Shown piece by piece: positions 17,069 through 25,100 of a DNA stretch of 33,340 nucleotides. The DNA is taken from NCBI RefSeq assembly GCF_006704265.1, contig NZ_VIKA01000024.1, forward strand, positions 1 to 33,340, in the 5' to 3' direction. The stretch's first letter is position 1. Each line of letters begins with the position of its first letter. Both the position numbers and the translations under genes were made by a program. A model generated the notes under the pieces. It was not told the DNA's origin. It did no database searches and saw nothing but the letters and a program-made list of their open reading frames with translations. Source of the stretch: Elioraea sp. Yellowstone. GTDB lineage: Bacteria; Pseudomonadota; Alphaproteobacteria; Acetobacterales; Acetobacteraceae.

Positions 17069-17818
17069 TCAAGGCGTCCCAGGTCCTGGCTTGCGCGCGA
17101 CCAACCGGAAATGGCTCAGGAGAAAATACGCCGCTACGCGATTGCCCAGCAGGAACCGTCCAAGTCGGCCGAGCCGATTGGGGGACGTCCACTCATACCG
17201 CGCCGGCAGGAACCCAGCGCGCTGCAACAGACGATCCCACAGGCGCGGGTGCTGGTGCTTGTGCCACTCGATCGTCGGGCAGAACGGACTTCTCAGTCCA
17301 AGATCGTTGAAGACATTCGATCGATCGCAGTCGGTAATGATCAGAACCCCACCATCGCGGAGGAGATGCCACGCCTTGCGAAAGATGGCGTGATAGGTCG
17401 CCTGCGCAGCGTCGTCATGAGCGAGGCGAACGCAGGCCTCCTCGTCGAGGTGATTGATCGAGTTCGCCATGACGATGACATCGAACGGCTGTTCGTCCAG
17501 AAAGCCCTGGAAGGCAGCGGGCAACAGCCGTGCTCGTCCGCCCGTATCGATGCACGATTCCATGCGTGCAAAGTGCAAAGCCGCGCCGGAGGTAGCTCCG
17601 TCCGCCTCCGGTTCAAGACAGATCGCTTCCGCACCACGAACCGCCGCATACAGCGTCAGCAGCCCGGTTCCACCACCGACATCGAGGACGCGCTTTCCTT
17701 CCAGATCGACCCCCTCGAACATGAATGAAACATACTGCCTCAGATTGAAGGCATTGGAGTACTGGCCGCACGCCAGAACGCACGTGATGTATCGCGTCAG
17801 CGGATCGGACAAGGCCAT
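17069..17818 (-). CDS. Class I SAM-dependent methyltransferase, inverted within the cassette
   Basis: The product is 249 residues. Motif I is LDVGGGTG at 45-52, followed by the acidic end of beta-2 (AICLEPEAD). FDVIVMANSINHLDEEACV and WHLLRDGGVLIITDCDRSN are the later strands, so the fold is complete. The C-terminal part (WDRLLQRAGFLPARYEWTSP) resembles small-substrate methyltransferases. It is the only minus-strand gene between 3908 and 19108, lying between flippase and glycosyltransferase, so it needs its own promoter. The 57-base gap to the divergent glycosyltransferase start at 17876 is the obvious place for one. A role in methylating or capping the same glycan is plausible, but nothing in the sequence names the substrate. 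Confidence 0.82.
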   Translation of the reverse strand: MALSDPLTRYITCVLACGQYSNAFNLRQYVSFMFEGVDLEGKRVLDVGGGTGLLTLYAAVRGAEAICLEPEADGATSGAALHFARMESCIDTGGRARLLPAAFQGFLDEQPFDVIVMANSINHLDEEACVRLAHDDAAQATYHAIFRKAWHLLRDGGVLIITDCDRSNVFNDLGLRSPFCPTIEWHKHQHPRLWDRLLQRAGFLPARYEWTSPNRLGRLGRFLLGNRVAAYFLLSHFRLVARKPGPGTP

Positions 17819-17846
17819 CTGCGTGTCAACCTTCGGCGTGGTTTGC

Positions 17847-17957
17847 GGTCGCCCCTTGCTGGTATAAGGCTTTTCGTGTCATCGCCTGAATCTACAACCG
17901 TCCCAGAGCCCTTCTGCGACGACAACTCCTTAAGGTCGCCCCTGGCTGGTGCAAGGC
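17847..17957 (+). repeat. Imperfect direct repeat (24 bp, 21 identical) 87 bp apart at the start of a glycosyltransferase gene
   Basis: The 24 bases at 17847-17870 and 17934-17957 both begin ggtcgcccct and end aaggc, with three mismatches. The offset of 87 bp is a multiple of three, so both copies would read RSPLAG in the same frame. The first copy lies across the probable ribosome site (taagg) of the glycosyltransferase; the second encodes part of its N-terminal extension. This could be the trace of a short duplication or of an excision/insertion event. Confidence 0.6.
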
Positions 17958-19108
17958 GAAATATTCTGATCGTCATCGGTAGCCTCGATGTAGGCGGAAC
18001 CGAACGGCACATTCTCCGAACCGTGCCGAGGCTTGCATCGGCCGAGCGTGTGTTCACGGTCTTCACACTTGCCCGCCCCGGCACGCTCGCGGACGAGTTG
18101 CAGTCGCAGGGTGTTCGCGTGATCACTCCGTGGATCGAGACGAGGAGTGGACGCGCCGCTCGTATCATGCTGGCATTCCGGATCCTGGCGAGGTCGCTCC
18201 AACTCCTGCTCTACCTTCTTGCCCAGCGGCCGGACATCGTTCACTGCATCTTGCCTCAAAGCTACTGGCTTGCGGCGCCTCTTGCCATCCTGGCCGGCAT
18301 ACGCGGTCGCATGATGAGCAGACGCAGCCTCAACATCTATCTGGACCACCAGCCGACTGTCATACGTTGGCTCGAGCGGTGGTTGCACCAGCGTATGTCG
18401 GCAATCGTCGGCAACTCCCAGGCCGTGGTCGATCAGCTCATTCGCGAGGAAGGGGCACCGGCAGACCGGACCGTGCTGATCTACAACGGGATCGACACGG
18501 CGGCCTTCTTGCCGACGCGAAGCTCGGCGGACATGCGCCGGAGCCTCGGCGTTGGCGACGGCACGGTTGTTCTGTGCGCGGTTGCAAATCTCATTCCCTA
18601 CAAGGGGCATGCCGATCTGCTTGCTGCCTGCGCCCGCCTTGATCCAACGCTTGATTGGCATCTGCTTGTAGTCGGCAACGATACCTCCGGTATTGCAGTG
18701 GAATTGATAAGGATGGCGCGCGATTTCGGCATCGCCAAGCAGGTCAGCTTCCTCGGGAGTCGTGATGACATAGCGGACATTCTTCATGCTGCCGACATCG
18801 GCGTTCTGGCCTCACACGAAGAAGGTTTGCCCAATGCGATCCTCGAGTACATGGCGGCGGGTCTGCCGGTTGTCGCCACGGCGGTGGGTGGCGTGCCGGA
18901 GCTCGTCATCCCTCATGAGACGGGGCTGCTCGTACCGGCGCGGGACGTTGTTCGGCTTACAGACGCGCTTGGTCGGCTGATCGCCGACCAAGGCCTCCGA
19001 AGCCGCTTCGGGGCAGCAGGGCAAGAACGGGTCCGCAAGACGTTTGCAATCGAACGAACGCTCGAGCAGTACGCACAGGTCTATGACCGTGTGGCGAGCC
19101 GATCGTAG
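17876..19108 (+). CDS. Glycosyltransferase, GT4 family (GT-B fold), second copy in the window
   Basis: The product is 410 residues from GTG 17876, which has taagg 6 bases upstream. An in-frame TTG at 17843 would add 11 residues but lacks a ribosome site. About 30 residues of low-complexity extension precede the conserved core, which begins NILIVIGSLDVGGTERHILR. The donor domain carries NGIDTAAF, FLGSRDDIADILHAADIGVLAS, the E-x7-E motif EEGLPNAILEYMAAGLP near residue 314 and GVPELVIPHETGLLVP. A hydrophobic stretch (LARSLQLLLYLLAQ) near 110-125 probably docks on the membrane. It is the last plus-strand gene of the cassette and lies tail to tail, 27 bases away, with the WbpB-WbpD fusion gene. 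Confidence 0.87.
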   Translation: MSSPESTTVPEPFCDDNSLRSPLAGARRNILIVIGSLDVGGTERHILRTVPRLASAERVFTVFTLARPGTLADELQSQGVRVITPWIETRSGRAARIMLAFRILARSLQLLLYLLAQRPDIVHCILPQSYWLAAPLAILAGIRGRMMSRRSLNIYLDHQPTVIRWLERWLHQRMSAIVGNSQAVVDQLIREEGAPADRTVLIYNGIDTAAFLPTRSSADMRRSLGVGDGTVVLCAVANLIPYKGHADLLAACARLDPTLDWHLLVVGNDTSGIAVELIRMARDFGIAKQVSFLGSRDDIADILHAADIGVLASHEEGLPNAILEYMAAGLPVVATAVGGVPELVIPHETGLLVPARDVVRLTDALGRLIADQGLRSRFGAAGQERVRKTFAIERTLEQYAQVYDRVASRS

Positions 19109-19135
19109 CGACAACTGACAGACTGCCGGCCCGCC

Positions 19136-20713
19136 CTACCCCCCGATCGGCTCCAGCCGTTCCCCGTCCACCAGCCGGTAGCGCTCCCCCGTGCCGGGGC
19201 AGACCAGGTCCTCGCCCAACCGATGCCCCGCCCGGCTCATCCAGCCGATCCGCCGCGCCGGAACGCCGGCCATCAGCGCGTGGTCCGGCACGTCCGTCGT
19301 CACCACCGCGCCGGCGGCGATGAACGCGTAGGCCCCGATCGTATGGCCGCAGACGATGGTCGCATTCGCGCCGATCGTCGCCCCGCGCCGCACCAGCGTC
19401 GGACGGAACTCGGCCTTGCGCGGAATCTCGGCGCGCGGATTGAGGACGTTCGTGAACACACAGGAGGGGCCGCAGAACACCCCGTCCTCGAGCGTCACGC
19501 CCTCGTAGACCGAGACGTTGTTCTGGATCTTCACCCGGCTGCCGACCGTGACCTTGGGGCCGATCACCACGTTCTGGCCGATCTGCGTCTCCTCGCCGAT
19601 GCGCACGCCGGACAGGATGTGGCTGAAGTGCCAGATCCGCGTGCCGCGGCCGATCGTCACCTCGGCATCGACATAGGCGCTCTCGTGGATCATCACATCC
19701 GGATGCGTGCCGACGACGCGCGGTGCCGCGGGCGCGGCCGCGGCCTCCCGGCGCAGGGCGCGCGTCGCCCGGTCCAGCACGGCGAGCACGCGCAGTCCCT
19801 CCCGCCCGTCGGTGCGCGGACTCGCGCCGGTCGTGATGCAGTCGAGGAAGTGCCGGCACTCGGCGCGCAGCGGCTCCTGCTCGACCAGCGGCACCGGTTC
19901 GGCCTCCCCCTTCACCGGTACCGGCAGGTTCTCGCGCCAGGCGACCCTGTGCGGATAGAGCAGAAGCTTGCGCGCCCAGGGCTCGCCGTCGTCGAACACC
20001 GCCATCGCCTCCGAGCCGACGACGACCAGCTTCTGCTCCTTGTAGGGATGCAGCCAGGAGACGAAGACATGCGCGCGCTCGCCGCCGGGAAAGGCGAGAT
20101 GCGTGGTCGTCACGTCCGCGATCGTGCGGTGCAGGTAGCAGCCGCCGACCGCCTCGACCGTGTCCGGCTCGGCGCCGACGAGCGAGAGGATCATCGAGAT
20201 GTCGTGCGGCGCGAACGACCAGAGGATGTCCTCCTCGCGCCGGATGCGCCCGAGATTCAGCCGGTTCGAGTAGAGATACTGCAGCCGGCCGAGCCGGCCC
20301 TCGCGCACCAGGCGCTTCAGCTCCAGGAAGGCCGGGTGATACTGCAGCAGATGCCCGACCATCAGGCGCCGATCCAGCCGCTCGGCGAGCGCGCAGAGCG
20401 AACGCGCCTCCTCCAGCGCCAGCGCGAGGGGCTTCTCGACGAAGACGTGCTTGCCCGCCTCGAGCGCGTGCCTCGCGAGCGGGAAGTGCTGCGCCGCCGG
20501 CGCCGCGATCGCCACCCCGTCAACCGTCCGATCGGCGAGGATCGCGTCGAACCCGCGCGCCGGCACGCCGTACCGCTCGGCCTCGCGCTGCGCTGCGGCG
20601 GCATTCGCATCGCACACGGCCGCGAGCGCGCCGAGCTCGGCGAAGTTGCGCACGAGGTTGCGCCCCCAGGCGCCGCAGCCGACCACCGCCACCGACGCGG
20701 CCATCGCCGTCAT
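19136..20713 (-). CDS. Fusion of nucleotide-sugar 3-dehydrogenase (Gfo/Idh/MocA, WbpB/WlbA-like) and N-acetyltransferase (WbpD/WlbB-like)
   Basis: The product is 525 residues. The ATG at 20713 overlaps the wbpA stop (ATGA). Residues 1-322 form an NAD-dependent oxidoreductase: GCGAWG at 12-17, EKPLAL with Lys94, and the substrate-domain motif [12 protein letters not shown] near 165-176. A short alanine/proline linker (about 323-339) leads to a left-handed beta-helix acetyltransferase (340-525) with [38 protein letters not shown] and [11 protein letters not shown]. In Pseudomonas and Bordetella these are separate proteins: WbpB/WlbA oxidises UDP-GlcNAcA at C3, and WbpD/WlbB acetylates the 3-amino group after WbpE transamination. 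Here both ends of that sequence are in one chain while the aminotransferase is not part of it. Base composition is again very GC-rich. Confidence 0.9.
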   Translation of the reverse strand: MTAMAASVAVVGCGAWGRNLVRNFAELGALAAVCDANAAAAQREAERYGVPARGFDAILADRTVDGVAIAAPAAQHFPLARHALEAGKHVFVEKPLALALEEARSLCALAERLDRRLMVGHLLQYHPAFLELKRLVREGRLGRLQYLYSNRLNLGRIRREEDILWSFAPHDISMILSLVGAEPDTVEAVGGCYLHRTIADVTTTHLAFPGGERAHVFVSWLHPYKEQKLVVVGSEAMAVFDDGEPWARKLLLYPHRVAWRENLPVPVKGEAEPVPLVEQEPLRAECRHFLDCITTGASPRTDGREGLRVLAVLDRATRALRREAAAAPAAPRVVGTHPDVMIHESAYVDAEVTIGRGTRIWHFSHILSGVRIGEETQIGQNVVIGPKVTVGSRVKIQNNVSVYEGVTLEDGVFCGPSCVFTNVLNPRAEIPRKAEFRPTLVRRGATIGANATIVCGHTIGAYAFIAAGAVVTTDVPDHALMAGVPARRIGWMSRAGHRLGEDLVCPGTGERYRLVDGERLEPIGG

Positions 20714-22077
20714 GCCTTCACGATCGTCGCACCGGTGACACCGTGGCGCTGGCAGGCGTTGCGCGTATCGACCACCACCTTCGCGTGCAGGGCGACCAGG
20801 CGGTAGTCGACCGCATCGTGATCGGTCGCGATCAGCACCGCGTCGTACCGGCCGAGGGTCGCCGCGTCGAGCGCGACGCTGCTGCGCCCGGCCAGCTCGC
20901 CATGCTCGCGCGTCGGCGGCAGCACGGGAATGAAGGGGTCGTGGTAGTCCACCACCGCGCCGCGCCGCTCGAGCAGCGCCATCAGCTTCAGGGCCGGGCT
21001 CTCGCGCATGTCGTCGACGTTCTTCTTGTACGCCACGCCGAGGATCAGGATGCGCGCGCCGTTGAGCCCGCGCCCCGCGGAACGGTCCACCGCCTCGGCG
21101 AGGCGGTTGACGACGTGATAGGGCATCTCGGTGTTGATCTCGCCGGCGAGCTCGATGAAGCGCGTGGCGATGTCGTACTCGCGCGCCTTCCAGGTGAGAT
21201 AGAACGGATCGATCGGGATGCAGTGTCCGCCCAGGCCCGGGCCGGGATAGAACGGCATGAAGCCGAAGGGCTTGGTCTTCGCCGCCTCGATCACCTCCCA
21301 GACATCGATCCCCATCGCGCCGTAGACCAGCTTCAGCTCGTTCACCAGCGCGATGTTCACCGCGCGGAAGATGTTCTCGGTCAGCTTCACCGCCTCCGCC
21401 GTCGCGGTGGAGGAGACCGGCACGGTATCGACCACGATGCGGCCGTAGAGGGCGCGCGCCATCGCCAGCGCCGCCGGGCCGTCGCCGCCCACCACCTTCG
21501 GGATCGACCGCGTGCCGTGCGTGGGATTGCCCGGGTCCTCGCGCTCGGGCGAGTAGGCGAGATAGAAGTCCTTCCCGCTGCGGAGCCCCGTGGCCTCGAG
21601 CACCGGCTTGATCACCTCCTCGGTGGTGCCCGGGTAGGTGGTGGATTCCAGCACGATGAGCTGACCGGGGCGGAGGCGACCGGCGATCGCCCGGGCCGTG
21701 TTCTCGACGAAGCTCAGATCGGGCTCGCGCTGGCGGGTCAGCGGCGTGGGCACGGCGATCAGGATGGCGTCGGGCTCGCCCAGGCGGGCGAAGTCGTCGG
21801 TCGCCTCGAACCGCCCGCTCGCGCGCGCCTCCGCGATCGCCGCGGCGGGAATGTGCCTGATGAAGCTCTCGCCCCGGTTCAGCTGCGCCACCCGCGCGGT
21901 GGCGATGTCGAATCCCAGCACCGGCAGATCCGCCTTCACGGCGGCGAGCGCGAGCGGCACGCCGACATAGCCGAGGCCGATCACGCCGATGAGCGGCCGA
22001 CCGTCGCGGAACAGGGCGAGGCGACGCGCGGTCTCGGCGGAGGGCTCTGCGGTCGCCTGGGCGGCGGCGGTGGACAT
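20710..22077 (-). CDS. wbpA: UDP-N-acetyl-D-glucosamine 6-dehydrogenase (WbpA type)
   Basis: The product is 455 residues from ATG 22077, supported by aaggg 7 bases upstream. A GTG nine codons earlier is less likely. The NAD-binding motif is [13 protein letters not shown] near 31-43, the central substrate-binding helices include [17 protein letters not shown], and the catalytic cysteine is Cys286 in [16 protein letters not shown]. The C-terminal domain has [17 protein letters not shown]. The enzyme oxidises C6 of UDP-GlcNAc to the uronic acid in two NAD-dependent steps. UDP-glucose or UDP-ManNAc dehydrogenases share the fold, but the coupled WbpB-WbpD gene directly downstream favours UDP-GlcNAc. 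It is the first gene of this two-gene unit. The 100 bases before it contain the serA terminator and probably its own promoter. Confidence 0.9.
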   Translation of the reverse strand: MSTAAAQATAEPSAETARRLALFRDGRPLIGVIGLGYVGVPLALAAVKADLPVLGFDIATARVAQLNRGESFIRHIPAAAIAEARASGRFEATDDFARLGEPDAILIAVPTPLTRQREPDLSFVENTARAIAGRLRPGQLIVLESTTYPGTTEEVIKPVLEATGLRSGKDFYLAYSPEREDPGNPTHGTRSIPKVVGGDGPAALAMARALYGRIVVDTVPVSSTATAEAVKLTENIFRAVNIALVNELKLVYGAMGIDVWEVIEAAKTKPFGFMPFYPGPGLGGHCIPIDPFYLTWKAREYDIATRFIELAGEINTEMPYHVVNRLAEAVDRSAGRGLNGARILILGVAYKKNVDDMRESPALKLMALLERRGAVVDYHDPFIPVLPPTREHGELAGRSSVALDAATLGRYDAVLIATDHDAVDYRLVALHAKVVVDTRNACQRHGVTGATIVKA

Positions 22078-22141
22078 GGGCGGACCCTTGCGGTTCGGCG
22101 TCACGGCGCGGCCTTGCTGCGCGGTTGCGCGGCAAAGATCA

Positions 22142-22170
22142 AGGGCAGGGCGCGCTCCGCCCCCTGCCCT
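22142..22170 (-). terminator. Probable terminator after serA
   Basis: On the minus strand agggcaggg (22170-22162) pairs perfectly with ccctgccct (22150-22142) over 9 bp with an 11-base loop, beginning a few bases after the serA stop at 22177. The next bases read ttgatctttg, a weak T-rich tail. It would separate the serine genes from wbpA. Confidence 0.6.
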
Positions 22171-22176
22171 GCCCGC

Positions 22177-23763
22177 TCAGAACGACAGCGGCGTCGCCTG
22201 CTTGACCAGCGGCAGGCGGCGCACCGCCTCCAGCACCGGGGCCGGCACGGGCTCGTCGACGGAGACCAGGCAGATCGCATCGCCGCCCGGCGCGTTCCGC
22301 CCCAGGTGGAAGGTGGCGATGTTCACCCCCGCTTCCGCCAGCGTCATGCCGAAGCGGCCGATGAAGCCCGGCTTGTCCTCGTTGGTGACGTAGAGCATGT
22401 GGCGCGAGAAGTCTGCCTCCACCGGGATGTCCTTGATCTCGACGATGCGCGGCCGCGACCCCGCGATCAGCGTGCCGGCGACCGCGCGCGTGTCGCGGTC
22501 GGTGGTCACGGCGATGCGCACCAGCGTCTGGTACTCGCTCGGCCGGTCATGCACCGCCTCGGTGATCTCGATCCCCTTCTCGCGCGCCGCATGGGGGGCG
22601 TTCACCATGTTGATCCCCTCCATCAGCGGCCCGAGCAGGCCGGCGAGCGCGGCCGCGGTCAGCGGCGTGTGGTTGAGCTCTGCCGCCGCCCCCTCGTATT
22701 CGATTGCGACGGCGCGGAACCCGCCGTCGCGTGCGACCGAGAGCTGGCCCGCGAAGGCGCCGAGCAGGCGGCAGAGCTCCATGTAGGGCTTGAGCCTGGG
22801 CGCGTCCTCGGCCGAGACCGAGGGCATGTTGATCGCGTTCTGGACCGCGCCGGTGAGCAGGAAGTCGCTCATCTGCTCGGCGATCTGCAGCGCGACGTTC
22901 TCCTGCGCCTCGGTCGTCGAGGCGCCGAGATGCGGCGTGCAGACGACGTTCTCGAGCGCGAAGAGCGGACTCTCCGTCGCCGGCTCGGTCTCGAACACGT
23001 CGAGCGCCGCACCCGCAACATGGCCGGAGACGAGCGCCTCGTGCAGGTCCTGCTCGACGATCAGCCCGCCGCGCGCGCAGTTGATGATGCGCACGCCCCT
23101 CTTCATCCTCGCGATCGCGCGCGCGTCGATGATGTGGCGCGTGCCTTCGGTGAGCGGCGTGTGGAGCGTGATGATGTCGGCGCGGGCGAAGAGGTCGTTG
23201 AGCTCGACCTTCTCGACGCCGAGCGCGACCGCGCGCGCCTCCGACAGGAACGGGTCGTAGGCGATCACCTTCATCTTCAGGCCGAGCGCACGGTCGGCGA
23301 CGATCGAGCCGATGTTGCCGCAGCCGATCAGGCCGAGCGTCTTGCCGTAGAGCTCGACGCCCATGAAGCGGTTCTTCTCCCACTTGCCCGCCTTGGTGGA
23401 GGCGGAGGCCTCTGGGATCTGGCGCGCGAGCGCGAACATCAGGGCGATCGCATGCTCGGCGGTGGTGATCGCGTTGCCGTGCGGCGTGTTCATCACCACC
23501 ACGCCGCGCGCGGTCGCCGACTTCACGTCCACGTTGTCCACGCCGATCCCGGCACGGCCGACCACCTTCAGGTTGCGCGCGACCGCCAGCAGCTCCGCCG
23601 TCACCTTGGTGGCGGAGCGGATCGCAAGCCCGTCGTAGTCGCCGATCACGGCGCGCAGCTCGGCGGGCGACAGGCCGGTCTTGACGTCCGCCTCGATGCC
23701 GCGCGCACGGAAGATCTCGACCGCGGCTGGCGACAGCTTGTCGCTGATCAGGACCTTGGGCAT
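22177..23763 (-). CDS. serA: D-3-phosphoglycerate dehydrogenase (long, ACT-containing form)
   Basis: The product is 528 residues, the length of the long SerA type with an extra ASB domain and an ACT domain. Reading from ATG 23763 (MPKVLISDKLS), the NAD-binding motif is GLIGCGNIGS. The catalytic residues lie in NCARGGLI (Arg), DVFETEP (Glu) and CTPHLGAST (His). The C-terminal regulatory part includes LYVTNEDKPGFIGRFGMTLAEAGVNIA, split here as an ACT-domain strand and helix. It catalyses the first step of serine synthesis from 3-phosphoglycerate in the cytoplasm and is usually feedback-inhibited by serine through ACT. The gene follows serC by 5 bases, so both are read as one operon from the promoter at 25012-25040. 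Confidence 0.96.
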   Translation of the reverse strand: MPKVLISDKLSPAAVEIFRARGIEADVKTGLSPAELRAVIGDYDGLAIRSATKVTAELLAVARNLKVVGRAGIGVDNVDVKSATARGVVVMNTPHGNAITTAEHAIALMFALARQIPEASASTKAGKWEKNRFMGVELYGKTLGLIGCGNIGSIVADRALGLKMKVIAYDPFLSEARAVALGVEKVELNDLFARADIITLHTPLTEGTRHIIDARAIARMKRGVRIINCARGGLIVEQDLHEALVSGHVAGAALDVFETEPATESPLFALENVVCTPHLGASTTEAQENVALQIAEQMSDFLLTGAVQNAINMPSVSAEDAPRLKPYMELCRLLGAFAGQLSVARDGGFRAVAIEYEGAAAELNHTPLTAAALAGLLGPLMEGINMVNAPHAAREKGIEITEAVHDRPSEYQTLVRIAVTTDRDTRAVAGTLIAGSRPRIVEIKDIPVEADFSRHMLYVTNEDKPGFIGRFGMTLAEAGVNIATFHLGRNAPGGDAICLVSVDEPVPAPVLEAVRRLPLVKQATPLSF

Positions 23764-23768
23764 GGGGA

Positions 23769-24953
23769 TCACTCCGCGGTGGAAACGGCGGCGAAGCGGG
23801 CGGCGACCGTGTCGGCCGCCCAGTCGAGCCAGGGCAGCACCGCGCGCATGTCGGCGGTCTCGACCGTCGCGCCGCCCCAGAGGCGAAGCCCCGGCGGGGC
23901 ATCGCGATAGCCGCCCGCATCCAGCGCGACACCTTCCTGTTCCAGCAGCGCCGCGATCGCCTTCGCCGCGTCCGCCTGGCGCGCGGCATCCAGCGCGGTG
24001 AACCAGGGCGCGGTGATGGAGAGGCAGATGGAGGTGCAGGACCGTGTGGCCGGATCCTCGGCCAGGAAGGCATAGTTCGGCGTGCGCGCGACCCACTCGG
24101 CCACCGCGGCGAGATTGGCCTCCGACCGCGCGACCAGCGCTGTCAGGCCGCCGATGCCCTCGGCCCAGCGCAGCCCGTCCAGCGCGTCCTCAACGCACAG
24201 CATCGAGGGCGTGTTGATCGTCTCGCCCCGGAAGATCCCCTCGATCAGCTTCCCGCCCGAGACGAGGCGGAAGATCTTGGGCAGCGGCCAGGCGGGCCTG
24301 TGCGAGAGCAGCCGCTCCACCGCGCGCGGCGACAGCGCCAGCATGCCGTGCGCCGCCTCGCCGCCCAGCACCTTCTGCCAGGACCAGGTGACGACATCGA
24401 GCCGGTCATAGGGCAGGTGCATGGCGAAGGCGGCCGAGGTCGCGTCGCAGAGCGCGAGCCCCTGGCGGTCCGGGGCGATCCAGTCGCCGTTCGGCACGCG
24501 CACGCCCGAGGTGGTGCCGTTCCAGGTGAACACCACGTCGCGCGACCAGTCCACCGCCGAAAGGTCGGGCAGGCGGCCGTAGGGTGCCGCCAGCACGCGA
24601 TGCTCGAGCTTCAACTGCTTCGCGACATCCGTCGCCCAGGCCTCGCCGAAGCTCTCGAAGGCCAGCACATCCACCGGGCGCGGCCCGAGCAGCGTCCACA
24701 TCGCCATCTCGATCGCCCCGGTGTCGGAGCCGGGCACGATGCCGAGCCGCCACTCCGCCGGCAGGCCGAGGATCGCGCGCGAGCGCTCGATCACCTCGGC
24801 GAGCTTGGCCTTCGGCCCCTTGGCACGGTGGCTGCGCCCGAGGGCTGCGCCCGCAAGCGCGGCGAGCGACCAGCCCGGCCGCTTGGCGCACGGGCCGGAG
24901 GAGAAATGCGGATTGTTCGGACGGACAGGCGGACGGATGGCGTCATGCGCCAT
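23769..24953 (-). CDS. serC: Phosphoserine aminotransferase, Methanosarcina-type
   Basis: The product is 394 residues from ATG 24953, with ggaaggg 9 bases upstream. The N-terminal [18 protein letters not shown] and the PLP lysine Lys194 in [16 protein letters not shown] mark the SerC branch first described from Methanosarcina and widespread in alphaproteobacteria, rather than the enterobacterial one. Other landmarks are [27 protein letters not shown] and [15 protein letters not shown]. It converts 3-phosphohydroxypyruvate plus glutamate to phosphoserine and 2-oxoglutarate. It is the first gene of serCA and follows a short structured leader that may control it. The partner phosphatase SerB is not in the window. 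Confidence 0.95.
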   Translation of the reverse strand: MAHDAIRPPVRPNNPHFSSGPCAKRPGWSLAALAGAALGRSHRAKGPKAKLAEVIERSRAILGLPAEWRLGIVPGSDTGAIEMAMWTLLGPRPVDVLAFESFGEAWATDVAKQLKLEHRVLAAPYGRLPDLSAVDWSRDVVFTWNGTTSGVRVPNGDWIAPDRQGLALCDATSAAFAMHLPYDRLDVVTWSWQKVLGGEAAHGMLALSPRAVERLLSHRPAWPLPKIFRLVSGGKLIEGIFRGETINTPSMLCVEDALDGLRWAEGIGGLTALVARSEANLAAVAEWVARTPNYAFLAEDPATRSCTSICLSITAPWFTALDAARQADAAKAIAALLEQEGVALDAGGYRDAPPGLRLWGGATVETADMRAVLPWLDWAADTVAARFAAVSTAE

Positions 24954-25006
24954 GGCGGATGCTCCCTTCCAGAAGCGAAGCGCCCCGGTGGGGGGGCGTG
25001 ACCCGC
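24954..25006 (-). ncRNA. Structured 5' leader of serC, candidate for the alphaproteobacterial serC RNA motif
   Basis: From the promoter at 25012-25040, transcription should start near 25006. The leader has an inner 6-bp stem, ggggcg (minus) at 24986-24981 with cgcccc at 24998-24993, around a 6-base loop. It is enclosed by agcg (25007-25004) and cgct (24977-24974), and followed by gaagggag as ribosome site. A conserved cis-acting serC motif has been reported in front of alphaproteobacterial serC genes. The position, small size and hairpin near the transcript start agree with it, but I cannot align it to the published consensus here. Confidence 0.5.
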
Positions 25007-25011
25007 TGCGG

Positions 25012-25040
25012 CTGATACTCCGCGAGCCGCCGGCATGCAA
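25012..25040 (-). promoter_or_regulatory. Candidate sigma-70-type promoter of serCA
   Basis: On the minus strand, ttgcat (25040-25035) and tatcag (25017-25012) are separated by exactly 17 bases. The -10 box matches the consensus in four positions and the -35 in its ttg half. It sits 58 bases before serC and just upstream of the leader hairpin, in the 147-base gap shared with the divergent c-di-GMP gene. Confidence 0.5.
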
Positions 25041-25100
25041 GCCGCGCGAGGCGCGTGCGCGTTAACGCCGCGGTGACGGACCGATGCCAGGGTGCCAGCC

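Noticed and set aside
12916-19108. Search for insertion sequences, integrase or tRNA-linked attachment sites bounding the lower-GC cassette
   Set aside because: No transposase, integrase, tRNA or terminal inverted repeats were visible, so it is not called a mobile element.
20743-23910. Plus-strand open frame of 1055 codons opposite wbpA, serA and serC
   Set aside because: It is antisense to well-identified genes and its composition (H, R, D, G, A, V) is the usual shadow of GC-rich codon use. No domain is recognisable.
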